Source of the DNA: an uncultured Clostridia bacterium
Lineage (GTDB): Bacteria > Bacillota > Clostridia > TANB77 > CAG-508
DNA length: 64,000 nucleotides
Direction of reading: 5' to 3'
Assembly (NCBI GenBank): GCA_944391855.1
Contig: CALXVB010000001.1
Coordinates: 22,054-86,053, forward strand
Numbering within the stretch: position 1 is the stretch's first letter; each line of letters begins with the position of its first letter. Of this stretch, positions 52,549 through 61,140 are shown piece after piece. The position numbers and the translations under genes are program-made. The notes under the pieces were generated by a model. It ran no database searches. It was not told where the DNA came from and saw nothing but the letters and a program-made list of their open reading frames with translations.

Positions 52549-54018
52549 TTAATTATTTAATTTCTTAAAGAATAATATTCTTGTTACTATAAATATTATC
52601 ACACCAGTTACTAATACAAAAAGAATAATTAAAGAATTTTCACCAGTTTGTGGTATTGGATCAGGAGACACTGTGTTATCTTTATCTGGAACAACACCAG
52701 GTTCTTCATATTCAACTCTTATTGTAGGAGAAACGTCTGATTCTTCATCTATTAGTCCGTTATTATCTTCTCCTGTAATCTCAACTTTATCATTTGTTTT
52801 TAAAACTACGTCTATAATATCTTTATCATAATCATCTTTTAAAGTTAATTTATAACTTAAGCTTGCTGTTTCGCCTTCACTTAATAATTCAATATTCCAT
52901 GTAATAGAGTTATTCTCTGTATTTATTGTTTGAGACACTTCTCCAATATTTGGAGTGGCTACATATTCAAAATTGAAGTTATCAATAATTTCTTGTGGAA
53001 AATAATCTGTAATTGTAATATTTCTTAAAGTATTATCTGTAGTTATTACCAAACTATCGAAAATTTCATTAACTATGTTATCCTCTATTTCACTATCTGG
53101 TACATAGAAATATTTACTTGTCGTAGGATTTTCCTCTGTACCAAATACTGTTTCAGCTAATTCTCTGTATGTTTTCCCTGTAGTAGGCTCTTGTGTATCG
53201 TCTAAGTTAATCATAGAAGCAATTATTTCAATTCCACTTTGTTCTATTGATTCTAGTTTTGATTTAGTATTATTTAAAACTTCATCAGAATATGTCTGAA
53301 AGTTACCATTTATATCATTATTTGGAACACCATCTGTTAAAAGTATAATATATCTTTTTACATTTTCATCTGAAGAAAAGTTATCTCTAGCTATTGTTAC
53401 ACCAGCATCAATATTTGTTCTATTTCCAACTTCTAATTCAGACAAATTTGAAATAGCAGTCTTTACTTCTTCTGAAGAATTTGTTAATTCCTGTCTTAAA
53501 GAACCATCAGCTATAGTTCCTTCTGCAGAAGGTGAGCTAGAAAAACCTACTACGCCAACTTTAGCATTACTATTTTTTGCAAATATTTTATCAACTAATG
53601 AATTAGCAGAATCAATAACTACTTGTTTTCTAGTTTGATCTCCAATATAGTCTTCTGTCATACTAGAAGAATTATCTATAACGAAGAAAATTTCTACGTC
53701 TCTATTAGTTTCTTCAACTGTCTTTAAATTTGTTAATGTTAAAGTTAGAGTTACTGATTTTTCAGTTTCATCAAAAGCAGTAATCTTTTTTTCAAATCTT
53801 GCTAAATTCTCAATTTCAATTGTACATACATTATTTTCAACAACTTCTAATGAAGTAGTTCCATTAGCATTAGTGCCAGTATTAGAATTATTATTTGTAT
53901 CATCTGTAACTGCATTAGTATTTATATTAATATCACTTGCAAAGACGCTTGTTGTCATACTTAAAATAAAAACTAAAGCCATTAATACAAATAAAATCTT
54001 TTTAGAAATTTTAATCAT
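52549..54018 (-). CDS. sortase-anchored von Willebrand factor A domain protein
   Basis: 489 residues. A signal peptide (ILFVLMALVFILSMTTSVFA) precedes a vWA domain with the MIDAS start FFVIDNSSSM (DxSxS), TNIDAG and LLTDGVPNND. A DUF11-like beta domain (ITDYFPQEIIDNFNFEYVA ... ISYKLTLKDDYD-type) follows, then linker, IPQTGE signal, helix and KKLNN tail. It resembles pilus-tip or adhesin proteins of Gram-positives. It is convergent with the other surface gene and shares the IPQTG motif, so one sortase likely serves both. RBS AGGAGA. Confidence 0.88.
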   Translation of the reverse strand: MIKISKKILFVLMALVFILSMTTSVFASDININTNAVTDDTNNNSNTGTNANGTTSLEVVENNVCTIEIENLARFEKKITAFDETEKSVTLTLTLTNLKTVEETNRDVEIFFVIDNSSSMTEDYIGDQTRKQVVIDSANSLVDKIFAKNSNAKVGVVGFSSSPSAEGTIADGSLRQELTNSSEEVKTAISNLSELEVGNRTNIDAGVTIARDNFSSDENVKRYIILLTDGVPNNDINGNFQTYSDEVLNNTKSKLESIEQSGIEIIASMINLDDTQEPTTGKTYRELAETVFGTEENPTTSKYFYVPDSEIEDNIVNEIFDSLVITTDNTLRNITITDYFPQEIIDNFNFEYVATPNIGEVSQTINTENNSITWNIELLSEGETASLSYKLTLKDDYDKDIIDVVLKTNDKVEITGEDNNGLIDEESDVSPTIRVEYEEPGVVPDKDNTVSPDPIPQTGENSLIILFVLVTGVIIFIVTRILFFKKLNN

Positions 54019-54054
54019 AATATCAGGTCTCCTTTTTTACAAATTTCAATATAT

Positions 54055-54083
54055 ATTATATAACAAAAAACTTGTAATTTCAA
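54055..54083 (-). promoter_or_regulatory. sigma-A promoter of vWA gene
   Basis: Minus-strand TTGAAA (54083-54078), 17-base spacer, TATAAT (54060-54055). The -35 lies in an inverted repeat, CTTG...CAAG, with T/A runs (54065-54104). Confidence 0.7.
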
Positions 54084-54215
54084 GAAAAATGCAAGTTTTT
54101 GTTTACGTTTACATTACATATATATTACAAAAGTGTTACAAAATAAAAAAATCCATTTAAAAAGTATAAAAAATATGTTACAATTATTGCGAAAATGAAT
54201 AAAGGAGACAAGAAT

Positions 54216-55025
54216 TTGAATAAGCAAGAAATACTAAATAAATTTATAAATGAAGAAGACAGACTATTAGTATCAAAACTACTTGATAAAATAGAATTTA
54301 CAACAAAAAGAAACACAGTGGAATATACTGATTTCCTAGATATGAGGCAAAGACAGCTATTAGAAAAAACTTTAAAGGAATTAAAATATACAAGATACAT
54401 TGCGTATGGGGGATATAAAACAGCGGAAAGAACAGTCATAATTACATATCCAGAGAAATTAGATGAAATATTTAAGGATAATAGATTTGATTTTGGTAGT
54501 ATATTAGAAGTGATAAGAATAGTGTTACCAAATGAGCTAAAAGGAATGTATTCACATAGAAACTATTTAAGTGGAGTTATAAAAATAGGAATAAAAAGAG
54601 AAAAAATAGGTGATATACTAACAAGACATGATGGTGCAGATTTAATAGTATTAAAAGATGCTTCTAAATATTTATTAAATGGATTAAAAGATTTAACTAG
54701 ATTTAGTAAAGCAGAATTTCAAGAAATAGAAACATCAGAGCTAAAGGTAGAAGAACCTAAAACAGAGAAAATAAATATAATTATTCCATCTATGAGAATA
54801 GATAGTATTGTATCTGAAATTATTAGAACGTCAAGAGCAAAAGCAATGGAAACAATAAAAGAAGAAAAAGTATTTGTAAATCATGAATTGATTTTAAAAG
54901 GTTCAAAAGAAGTAAAAACAAATGACATAATTACAGTAAGAGGTAAAGGTAGATTCAAAGTAGGAGAAATCTTAAATAATACTAAAAAAGGTAATTTAGT
55001 AGTTGAAGTAGAAAAGTATGTATAA
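54216..55025 (+). CDS. ylmH: YlmH-family S4-domain RNA-binding protein
   Basis: 269 residues. The N-terminal YlmH domain (EYTDFLDMRQRQLLEKTL, YIAYGGYKTAERTVIITYPE), central GMYSHRNYLSGVIKIGIKREKIGDI, and a C-terminal S4 domain (MRIDSIVSEIIRTSRAKAMETIKEEKVFVNHELI) are visible. YlmH-type proteins bind RNA and act in ribosome quality control by adding poly-Ala tails; in many Firmicutes the gene is near division genes, but not here. The start is TTG at 54216, with AAAGGAG at 54201-54207 correctly spaced. Confidence 0.9.
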   Translation: MNKQEILNKFINEEDRLLVSKLLDKIEFTTKRNTVEYTDFLDMRQRQLLEKTLKELKYTRYIAYGGYKTAERTVIITYPEKLDEIFKDNRFDFGSILEVIRIVLPNELKGMYSHRNYLSGVIKIGIKREKIGDILTRHDGADLIVLKDASKYLLNGLKDLTRFSKAEFQEIETSELKVEEPKTEKINIIIPSMRIDSIVSEIIRTSRAKAMETIKEEKVFVNHELILKGSKEVKTNDIITVRGKGRFKVGEILNNTKKGNLVVEVEKYV

Positions 55026-55064
55026 CGAGTAGAAGAAAAAGAGAAGAAAGGATTGAAAGTAAGG

Positions 55065-55916
55065 ATGGAACTAATTAATGGTAAAGAACTTGCTAAAAAA
55101 ATAAGGGGAGAATTAAAACTAGAAGTAGAAGAACTAAATAAAAAGAAAATTAAACCAAAACTTGCCGTAATAATGGTAGGAGATGATAAAGCTTCTGGAG
55201 TATATGTTCGTAACAAGAGTAAAGCATGTAACGAAATTGGAATAGAGTTTGAAGAATTTCTGATGGATAGTAGTATAAAGCAAGAAGATTTAATTAATTT
55301 AATAAACACATTAAACGAAAGAAAAGATATAAATGGAATATTATTACAAAGTCCAATACCACCACACCTAAATATAAGAGAAGCATTTAACACTATAAAT
55401 TACAAAAAAGACGTTGATGGATTTAATCCAATAAATGTGGGAAAATTGTCAATAGGTGAAGACTCATTTATTTCATGTACACCTTATGGTGTTATAAAAA
55501 TGTTAGAGGAATACGATATTCCTATTGAAGGAAAAAGAGCAGTAATTATAGGGAGAAGTAATATAGTAGGGAAACCATTAATCCAATGCTTATTAAACAA
55601 AAACGCTACTGTAACAGTATGCCATTCTAGGACAAAGAATATAGAAGAAATTACAAAAGAAGCGGATATCTTAATAGCAGCACTAGGAAAGCCTAAATTT
55701 GTTAAAGAGGATATGGTAAAAGAAGGCGCAGTTGTAATAGACATAGGAATAAATAGAAATGAAGAAGGAAAACTTGTAGGAGACGTAGATTTTGAAAATG
55801 TTTCTAAAAAAGCATCATATATAACGCCAGTACCTGGTGGAGTTGGACCTATGACTATTGCAATGCTTATGAATAATGTAGTTAAAGCTGCAAAAATCCA
55901 AAATAATATAAAATAA
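55065..55916 (+). CDS. folD: methylenetetrahydrofolate dehydrogenase/cyclohydrolase FolD
   Basis: 283 residues, bifunctional enzyme making 10-formyl-THF. Signatures are MELINGKELAKKIR, PKLAVIMVGDDKASGVYVRNKSKA (catalytic Lys), GILLQSPIPPHLN, KDVDGFNP, AVIIGRSNIVGKP (NADP loop) and ITPVPGGVGPMTIAML. Start 55065 gives the usual N-terminus; the in-frame TTG at 55053 would add four residues. FolD followed by dprA is a common arrangement. Confidence 0.96.
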   Translation: MELINGKELAKKIRGELKLEVEELNKKKIKPKLAVIMVGDDKASGVYVRNKSKACNEIGIEFEEFLMDSSIKQEDLINLINTLNERKDINGILLQSPIPPHLNIREAFNTINYKKDVDGFNPINVGKLSIGEDSFISCTPYGVIKMLEEYDIPIEGKRAVIIGRSNIVGKPLIQCLLNKNATVTVCHSRTKNIEEITKEADILIAALGKPKFVKEDMVKEGAVVIDIGINRNEEGKLVGDVDFENVSKKASYITPVPGGVGPMTIAMLMNNVVKAAKIQNNIK

Positions 55917-55956
55917 ATTTATTTCGGGGGCAATTTCTTAAAAAGGAGAGATTGTT

Positions 55957-56670
55957 ATGAAGATAAATTTAGATAAAAGCAAAATTAAAACTATAGAAAT
56001 AGAAAATGAAATATATCCTGAAAAATTAAGGAATATATACAAACCACCTAAAAAAATATACTTATTAGGAAATGAAAAATTATTAAATCAAAAATCAATA
56101 GCAATAATAGGTTGTAGAGATTGTACAAAATATGGAATGGAGAATGCATACAAATTTGGATATGAACTTGCCAAAGAAAACTTTTGTATAATAAGTGGTT
56201 TTGCAAGAGGTATAGACACATATTCACATAAAGGTGCAATTAAAGCAAAAGGCAAAACAATAGCTGTACTTGGTTGTGGTTTGGATGTTATATATCCACC
56301 AGAAAATATAGAATTATATAAACAAATATTGATAAATGATGGTGCAATTATTAGTGAATATCCATTAGGAAGTAAGCCAGAAAAATATCATTTTCCAGAA
56401 AGAAACAGAATAATTAGTGGACTTTCTAATGGAGTATTAGTTATAGAGGCAAAAGAAAAAAGTGGAACTATGATTACAGTTGATTTTGCACTAGAACAAG
56501 GAAGAGAAGTATATGCAGTCCCTGGAAATATATCAAGCGATAATTCTTATGGAACAAACGAACTTATAAAAGAAGGGGCAATACCTGTAACTGGCGTAAA
56601 TGACATTGTCGGGTTTAGGGACAGGTCTTTTTCCGACAAGTTTGTCATATTTGGGGACAGGTCTAGATAA
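55957..56670 (+). CDS. dprA: DNA processing protein DprA, Rossmann core only
   Basis: 237 residues, against about 290-370 in most DprA. The Rossmann core is complete: IAIIGCRDCTKYG, ISGFARGIDTYSHKGA, VLGCGLDVIYPPEN, FPERNRIISGLS, SGTMITVDFALEQGREVYAVPG. The N-terminal SAM domain and C-terminal winged helix are missing. After VNDIV, the last 20 residues (GFRDRSFSDK ...) come from a REP-like element, which may have cut off the winged helix. DprA loads RecA on incoming single-stranded DNA. RBS AAAGGAG. Confidence 0.9.
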   Translation: MKINLDKSKIKTIEIENEIYPEKLRNIYKPPKKIYLLGNEKLLNQKSIAIIGCRDCTKYGMENAYKFGYELAKENFCIISGFARGIDTYSHKGAIKAKGKTIAVLGCGLDVIYPPENIELYKQILINDGAIISEYPLGSKPEKYHFPERNRIISGLSNGVLVIEAKEKSGTMITVDFALEQGREVYAVPGNISSDNSYGTNELIKEGAIPVTGVNDIVGFRDRSFSDKFVIFGDRSR

Positions 56671-56749
56671 TTCTAAACACTAATTTATTTTAGACCTGTC
56701 CCAAAATCCGACAGGTTTGTCGGAAAAAGACCTGTCCCTAAATATGACA
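56607..56749. repeat. paired inverted REP-like elements, 59-bp arms
   Basis: Arm 56607-56665 (TGTCGGGTTTAGGGACAGGT ...) and arm 56691-56749 are imperfect reverse complements (BIME-like). The left arm encodes the DprA tail; the right arm ends just before the RBS of the MFS gene. Closely related to 34673-34740. Confidence 0.92.
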
Positions 56750-56770
56750 GAAACAAAGGAGATGAGAAAA

Positions 56771-58042
56771 TTGGAAGAAGCAAAAGCTAAAAAAATAAAT
56801 GTAGAATTGTATACAAGATATAAAACATTTTCATGGGATTTATTATTCTATTATGCAATAATATTTTTATTCTTTACAGAAACAAAAGGAATAAATGCAG
56901 CAGACGTACTTTTAGCAGAATCTTTTTATCCAATTTTTAAAATTATATTTCTAATTCCTGCTACAATTTTAATATGTTCACTCGGAAAGAAGAAAAGCCT
57001 TATGGTAGGAAACTCTTTTGTGGCAGCAGCCATTTTTACATATATTATAGGGAATAGCTTTATATTTATTGTAATAGGAGAATTACTATCAGCAATAGGC
57101 TTTATAATAAAGGGAGTATGTGAATCAAATATTTTATATGACTCATTAGAAAAAAATGAAAAACGAGGAATAATATTTGGTAAAATAGAAGGCAAAGGTA
57201 CTTCATATTATTACTATATAGATGCAATATCAGCTGTAATAGCAGGTGTGTTATTCTCAATAAATGGATATATACCAATGATTTTTTGCTTACTTATGAG
57301 CATGTTTTCAATATATCTTTCAAGTAAATTTAAAGATATAGATGAAAGAGAAAAAATGAGCATTAATAAAATAAAAGGAGAATTTAAAGATTTAGTAAAT
57401 TCTTTCAGACTATTTGGAAAATCACCAAGGCTTAAAAATTTAATATTTTTTGGTGCATTAATATCAGCAATAATGCTATCAATAACAATGCTTAGAAGTA
57501 GCATTATGCAAGATATAGGAATACCATCAGAGTACTTTGGAATAATATTTGCGTTGTTAGGATTAATATCTGGAATATCGGCTAAAAATGAACACAGATT
57601 CCATAAAAAATTTAGAAACAAAACACTAGCAAGTTTAGCAATTCCATTAGTATTTTCATTTATTATACTTGGAGTTGTATGTAGTGCAAATATATCGTAT
57701 GGAGTAAATGTAGCAACTGTATTAATAGTATTTTTAGTACAGTATGTAGTAAAAGGACCATTTTACCCTTTAATAAAGCAATACATGAACAACTTTACAA
57801 CAGCAAACTTACGTACAAAAATCTCATCTTCATTTAACTTATTAGAAAATATACTAAGATTTTTAGTAACATTTATGGCATCAAATTTATTAAGAATTAC
57901 AACAACTGCAAACACATTTACTATTCTTGGATGCATACTTGGAGTTATTGTGGTGTTAATGCTAGATAACATGAGAAAAAAAGTAGGGTTAAAGCCAGAA
58001 GAATATTTAGAAAAAGATATAAAAATACTAGAACTTAAGTGA
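56771..58042 (+). CDS. MFS-type membrane transporter
   Basis: About 423 residues from a TTG at 56771, which has AAAGGAG (56755-56761) 9 bases upstream. The ATG at 56762 touches the RBS, and an upstream TTG (56717) would read repeat sequence. About 12 transmembrane helices are visible, such as FSWDLLFYYAIIFLFFTET, IIFLIPATILICSLG, MIFCLLMSMFSIYLS and TLASLAIPLVFSFIILGVVC. Layout fits the major facilitator superfamily; substrate unknown. The final A of its TGA stop codon is the first base of the 35-bp inverted repeat arm. Confidence 0.82.
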   Translation: MEEAKAKKINVELYTRYKTFSWDLLFYYAIIFLFFTETKGINAADVLLAESFYPIFKIIFLIPATILICSLGKKKSLMVGNSFVAAAIFTYIIGNSFIFIVIGELLSAIGFIIKGVCESNILYDSLEKNEKRGIIFGKIEGKGTSYYYYIDAISAVIAGVLFSINGYIPMIFCLLMSMFSIYLSSKFKDIDEREKMSINKIKGEFKDLVNSFRLFGKSPRLKNLIFFGALISAIMLSITMLRSSIMQDIGIPSEYFGIIFALLGLISGISAKNEHRFHKKFRNKTLASLAIPLVFSFIILGVVCSANISYGVNVATVLIVFLVQYVVKGPFYPLIKQYMNNFTTANLRTKISSSFNLLENILRFLVTFMASNLLRITTTANTFTILGCILGVIVVLMLDNMRKKVGLKPEEYLEKDIKILELK

Positions 58043-58153
58043 AGCGTGGACAAGAGGGACACTCCTTTTTGTCCACGGTTTATATTAATAACAATACAAT
58101 TATATATTATTTTTAAATGTGGACAAAAAGGAGTGTCCCTCTTGTCCACGCTT
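58042..58153. repeat. inverted repeat pair, 35-bp perfect arms (MITE-like)
   Basis: Left arm 58042-58076 (AAGCGTGGACAAGAGGGACA ...) and right arm 58119-58153 are exact reverse complements around 42 A/T-rich bases. Each arm is itself a palindrome of the GTGGACAAAAGGGA family. Confidence 0.95.
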
Positions 58154-58297
58154 CTTAAAATTTTTCTTAAAAATCCATTGACATATTTTAATATTATTTA
58201 TAAAATATATGAAGAAAAATTGGAGAATTATGCTCAAACGGATTTAAGAGTTAGACAAAGGAAAAAATAAGTAAAATACCTAAGGAGGAAATAATTA

Positions 58298-60856
58298 ATG
58301 TACACATTCAATAAGATAATAGTAAATCCTCAGTTACCAAAAAGGATTGAAAAGTTATCAGTAATAGCAAATAATTTATGGTGGTCATGGAATACAAATT
58401 TCTTAAAATTATTTAAAGAAATTGATATAGATGTATGGGAAAGAGTAGGAAAAAATCCAGTAAAATTCCTAAAAAAAGTAACTCAAGAAAAGCTTGAAAA
58501 AGCAGCTGAAGATTCGGATTTTTTGAAACAATATGATAGATTTGTTAAAGATTTTGAAGATTATATAAAAAGCAAAAATACATGGTTTAATAAAAAATAT
58601 CCAGATAATACTAATGATTTAATAGCATATTTTTCTGCAGAATATGGCTTAGATGAGATACTTCCAATATATTCTGGAGGACTTGGAATTTTATCAGGAG
58701 ATCATTTGAAATCTGCAAGCGATTTGGGAGTACCTTTAGTTGCAGTAGGTCTTTTATACAAAAATGGATACTTCTGGCAAACGATAAATGGTCAAGGAGT
58801 ACAAGAAACTGAATATAGAGATTTAGATTTAGAAAACCTACCAATACTTCCTGTAAAGGATGTAGATGGAGAAGATTTAATAATATCAGTAGATTTACCT
58901 AAAAAGAAACTATACATTAAAGTATGGGAGATAAAAGTAGGACGTGTAACTCTATACTTAATGGATTCAGACATTGATGCAAATATAGCTGAATATAGAG
59001 GAATAACAAAAACCCTATATGGAGGAAATCAAGAAACTAGAATACAACAAGAAATTGTACTTGGCATGGCAGGAGTAGAGCTTTTAAGAAGAATAGGTGT
59101 AAAACCAACTGTATACCATATGAATGAAGGGCATTCATCTTTCTTAATATTAAAATTAATAGAGAATACAATAAAAGATAAAAAAGTATCTTTTAATATA
59201 GCAAAAGATATAGTATCTTCTAAAACAGTATTTACAACACATACACCAGTACCAGCAGGAAATGATATATTTCCAATAGAGTTAATGGATATATATTTTA
59301 AAGATTATTGGGATAAGCTTGGAATAAGCAAGCAAGACTTCTTTAAAATGGGTAAAAAGCCAAATAGCAGTCCAAGCAGCGGATTTGATATGGGAGTGTT
59401 AGCACTTAAAGTTGCTGGAAAGAAGAATGGTGTAAGTAAATTGCATGGTGCAGTTTCGAGAGAATTATTTGGAGATATTTGGCCAAATATTGCTGCAAAT
59501 GAAGCACCAATAACTTATGTAACAAATGGAATACATACTTGTAGTTGGCTACCACAAAATATAAAGAATTTATACAATGAATACTTAGCACCATATTGGC
59601 AAGACAATATATATAATGATGAAACATGGGAGAGAATAAATAACATACCAGATGAAAAACTTTGGGCTGTACACATGGAAAGAAAAAGAAAACTAATTGA
59701 TTTAGTGAAGAAAAGTACAACACAAAGATTACATAGATGTGGATACAGTTATCAAGAAATAGAGAAAATAACTTCTAAATTAAGTGAAAATGTATTAACA
59801 ATAGGTTTTGCAAGAAGATTTGCTACATACAAAAGAGCAACATTAATATTTAAAGATTTAGAAAGAATAACACAAATATTTAGTAACGAAAATAGACCTT
59901 TGCAAATAATATTTGCGGGAAAAGCGCATCCAGCAGATAAAGAAGGCCAAGATTTAATAAAATATATACACGAAATATCTATGAAACCACAATTTAAAGG
60001 AAAGATATTCTTACTAGAAAACTATAATATAGCAATGTCTAGATATCTAATAAGTGGTGTTGACGTATGGCTTAATACTCCAAGAAGACCAATGGAGGCT
60101 TCTGGAACAAGTGGACAAAAAGCATCAGTATGTGGAGTGCCTAACTTTAGTGTATTAGATGGCTGGTGGGCAGAAGGATATAATTCAAAAAATGGCTGGT
60201 ATATAGGTTTAAATGATGAGTATGAAAATAACGAGGTACAAGACAAAGCAGACAGCGAAGATATATATAATACATTAGAAAATAAAATATTACCTACATA
60301 TTATGATAGAAATAAAGATAACATTCCAGAAAAATGGGTAAAGATAATGAAAAATTCTATCATATCAACGGGAGGAAGATTTAGTACTTCAAGAATGCTT
60401 GTTGATTATGTAGAAAAGTTATACATTCCACTTTGCAATTTATATGACAACTATTATAGTAGATTAGATAAAGTTACAGAATTTAATGGATGGAAAGAAG
60501 ATTTATATAGAAATTGGGAAGATATAAAAATAACTCAAGAAAATAATTTGGACAACATTACAATAGATGCAGGAAACTATATAGACGTGAAATGTAAGGT
60601 AAGTTTACCAAATATATCTGTAGATAATATTACAGCGGAAGTATATTATGGAAGAATTGAGGATAATGGTGTTGTAGATGATATTCAAATTATTCCAATG
60701 AAGCTAGAAGAAAAGGATAACGAAAACAAAATATATACATACACGGCTAAAATAAGGTTAGTAAATGGTGGAGAATATGGATATACATTTAGAGTAATGC
60801 CAAAACATGAAATGATATTAGATGAGCAAAATTTAGATTTAATAAAATGGATATAA
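58298..60856 (+). CDS. glgP: alpha-glucan (glycogen) phosphorylase, short GT35 form
   Basis: 852 residues. An N-terminal DUF3417 segment (LPKRIEKLSVIANNLWWSWN) leads into the GT35 phosphorylase: AYFSAEYGLDEILPIYSGGLGILSGDHLKSASDLG, YHMNEGHSSFL, FTTHTPVPAGND, IGFARRFATYKRA, and the PLP lysine in EASGTSGQKASVCGVPN. It releases glucose-1-phosphate from glycogen or maltodextrin in the cytosol. A C-terminal beta domain (about 750-852) is typical of the thermophile/clostridial form. It is near a GH57 branching enzyme. RBS AAGGAGG. Confidence 0.95.
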   Translation: MYTFNKIIVNPQLPKRIEKLSVIANNLWWSWNTNFLKLFKEIDIDVWERVGKNPVKFLKKVTQEKLEKAAEDSDFLKQYDRFVKDFEDYIKSKNTWFNKKYPDNTNDLIAYFSAEYGLDEILPIYSGGLGILSGDHLKSASDLGVPLVAVGLLYKNGYFWQTINGQGVQETEYRDLDLENLPILPVKDVDGEDLIISVDLPKKKLYIKVWEIKVGRVTLYLMDSDIDANIAEYRGITKTLYGGNQETRIQQEIVLGMAGVELLRRIGVKPTVYHMNEGHSSFLILKLIENTIKDKKVSFNIAKDIVSSKTVFTTHTPVPAGNDIFPIELMDIYFKDYWDKLGISKQDFFKMGKKPNSSPSSGFDMGVLALKVAGKKNGVSKLHGAVSRELFGDIWPNIAANEAPITYVTNGIHTCSWLPQNIKNLYNEYLAPYWQDNIYNDETWERINNIPDEKLWAVHMERKRKLIDLVKKSTTQRLHRCGYSYQEIEKITSKLSENVLTIGFARRFATYKRATLIFKDLERITQIFSNENRPLQIIFAGKAHPADKEGQDLIKYIHEISMKPQFKGKIFLLENYNIAMSRYLISGVDVWLNTPRRPMEASGTSGQKASVCGVPNFSVLDGWWAEGYNSKNGWYIGLNDEYENNEVQDKADSEDIYNTLENKILPTYYDRNKDNIPEKWVKIMKNSIISTGGRFSTSRMLVDYVEKLYIPLCNLYDNYYSRLDKVTEFNGWKEDLYRNWEDIKITQENNLDNITIDAGNYIDVKCKVSLPNISVDNITAEVYYGRIEDNGVVDDIQIIPMKLEEKDNENKIYTYTAKIRLVNGGEYGYTFRVMPKHEMILDEQNLDLIKWI

Positions 60857-60917
60857 AGTAGTTTTTTATTTCAAAATATATAAGTTCAGAAACATTCGGA
60901 AGAAGGGGGAAGGAACA

Positions 60918-61079
60918 ATGGAAGAAACAAATAATTTAGACACAAAACTAAATGAAGAAAAAGCGGAAAAGAAATTAAGAGACAAAAAGAACACATTTAC
61001 ATTAATATATATACTAGTAGGAATATTTTTAATAGCAGTAATAGGGTTACTTGCTTATGCATTTTTAGTAACAAAATAA
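60918..61079 (+). CDS. 53-residue single-span membrane protein
   Basis: MEETNNLDTKLNEEKAEKKL, RDKKNTFTLI, then the membrane helix YILVGIFLIAVIGLLAYAFL and VTK. It has a charged cytosolic N-terminus and one C-terminal helix (tail-anchor-like). GGGGGAAGGAA precedes the ATG, 61 bases after glgP. Function unknown. Confidence 0.65.
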   Translation: MEETNNLDTKLNEEKAEKKLRDKKNTFTLIYILVGIFLIAVIGLLAYAFLVTK

Positions 61080-61097
61080 CTTAATAAAGAGAGAAAA

Positions 61098-61140
61098 AAA
61101 GAAGCTATCCATAATTCAATAAATGGATAGCCTCTTTTTT
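61098..61140. terminator. bidirectional terminator
   Basis: AAAGAAGCTATCCAT (61098-61112) pairs with ATGGATAGCCTCTTT (61123-61137). A's lie on the left and T's on the right, between convergent genes. Confidence 0.85.

Noticed and set aside
58046-58270. 74-residue plus-strand frame after the MFS gene
   Set aside because: Its codons are almost all from the 35-bp inverted repeat, and there is no RBS.
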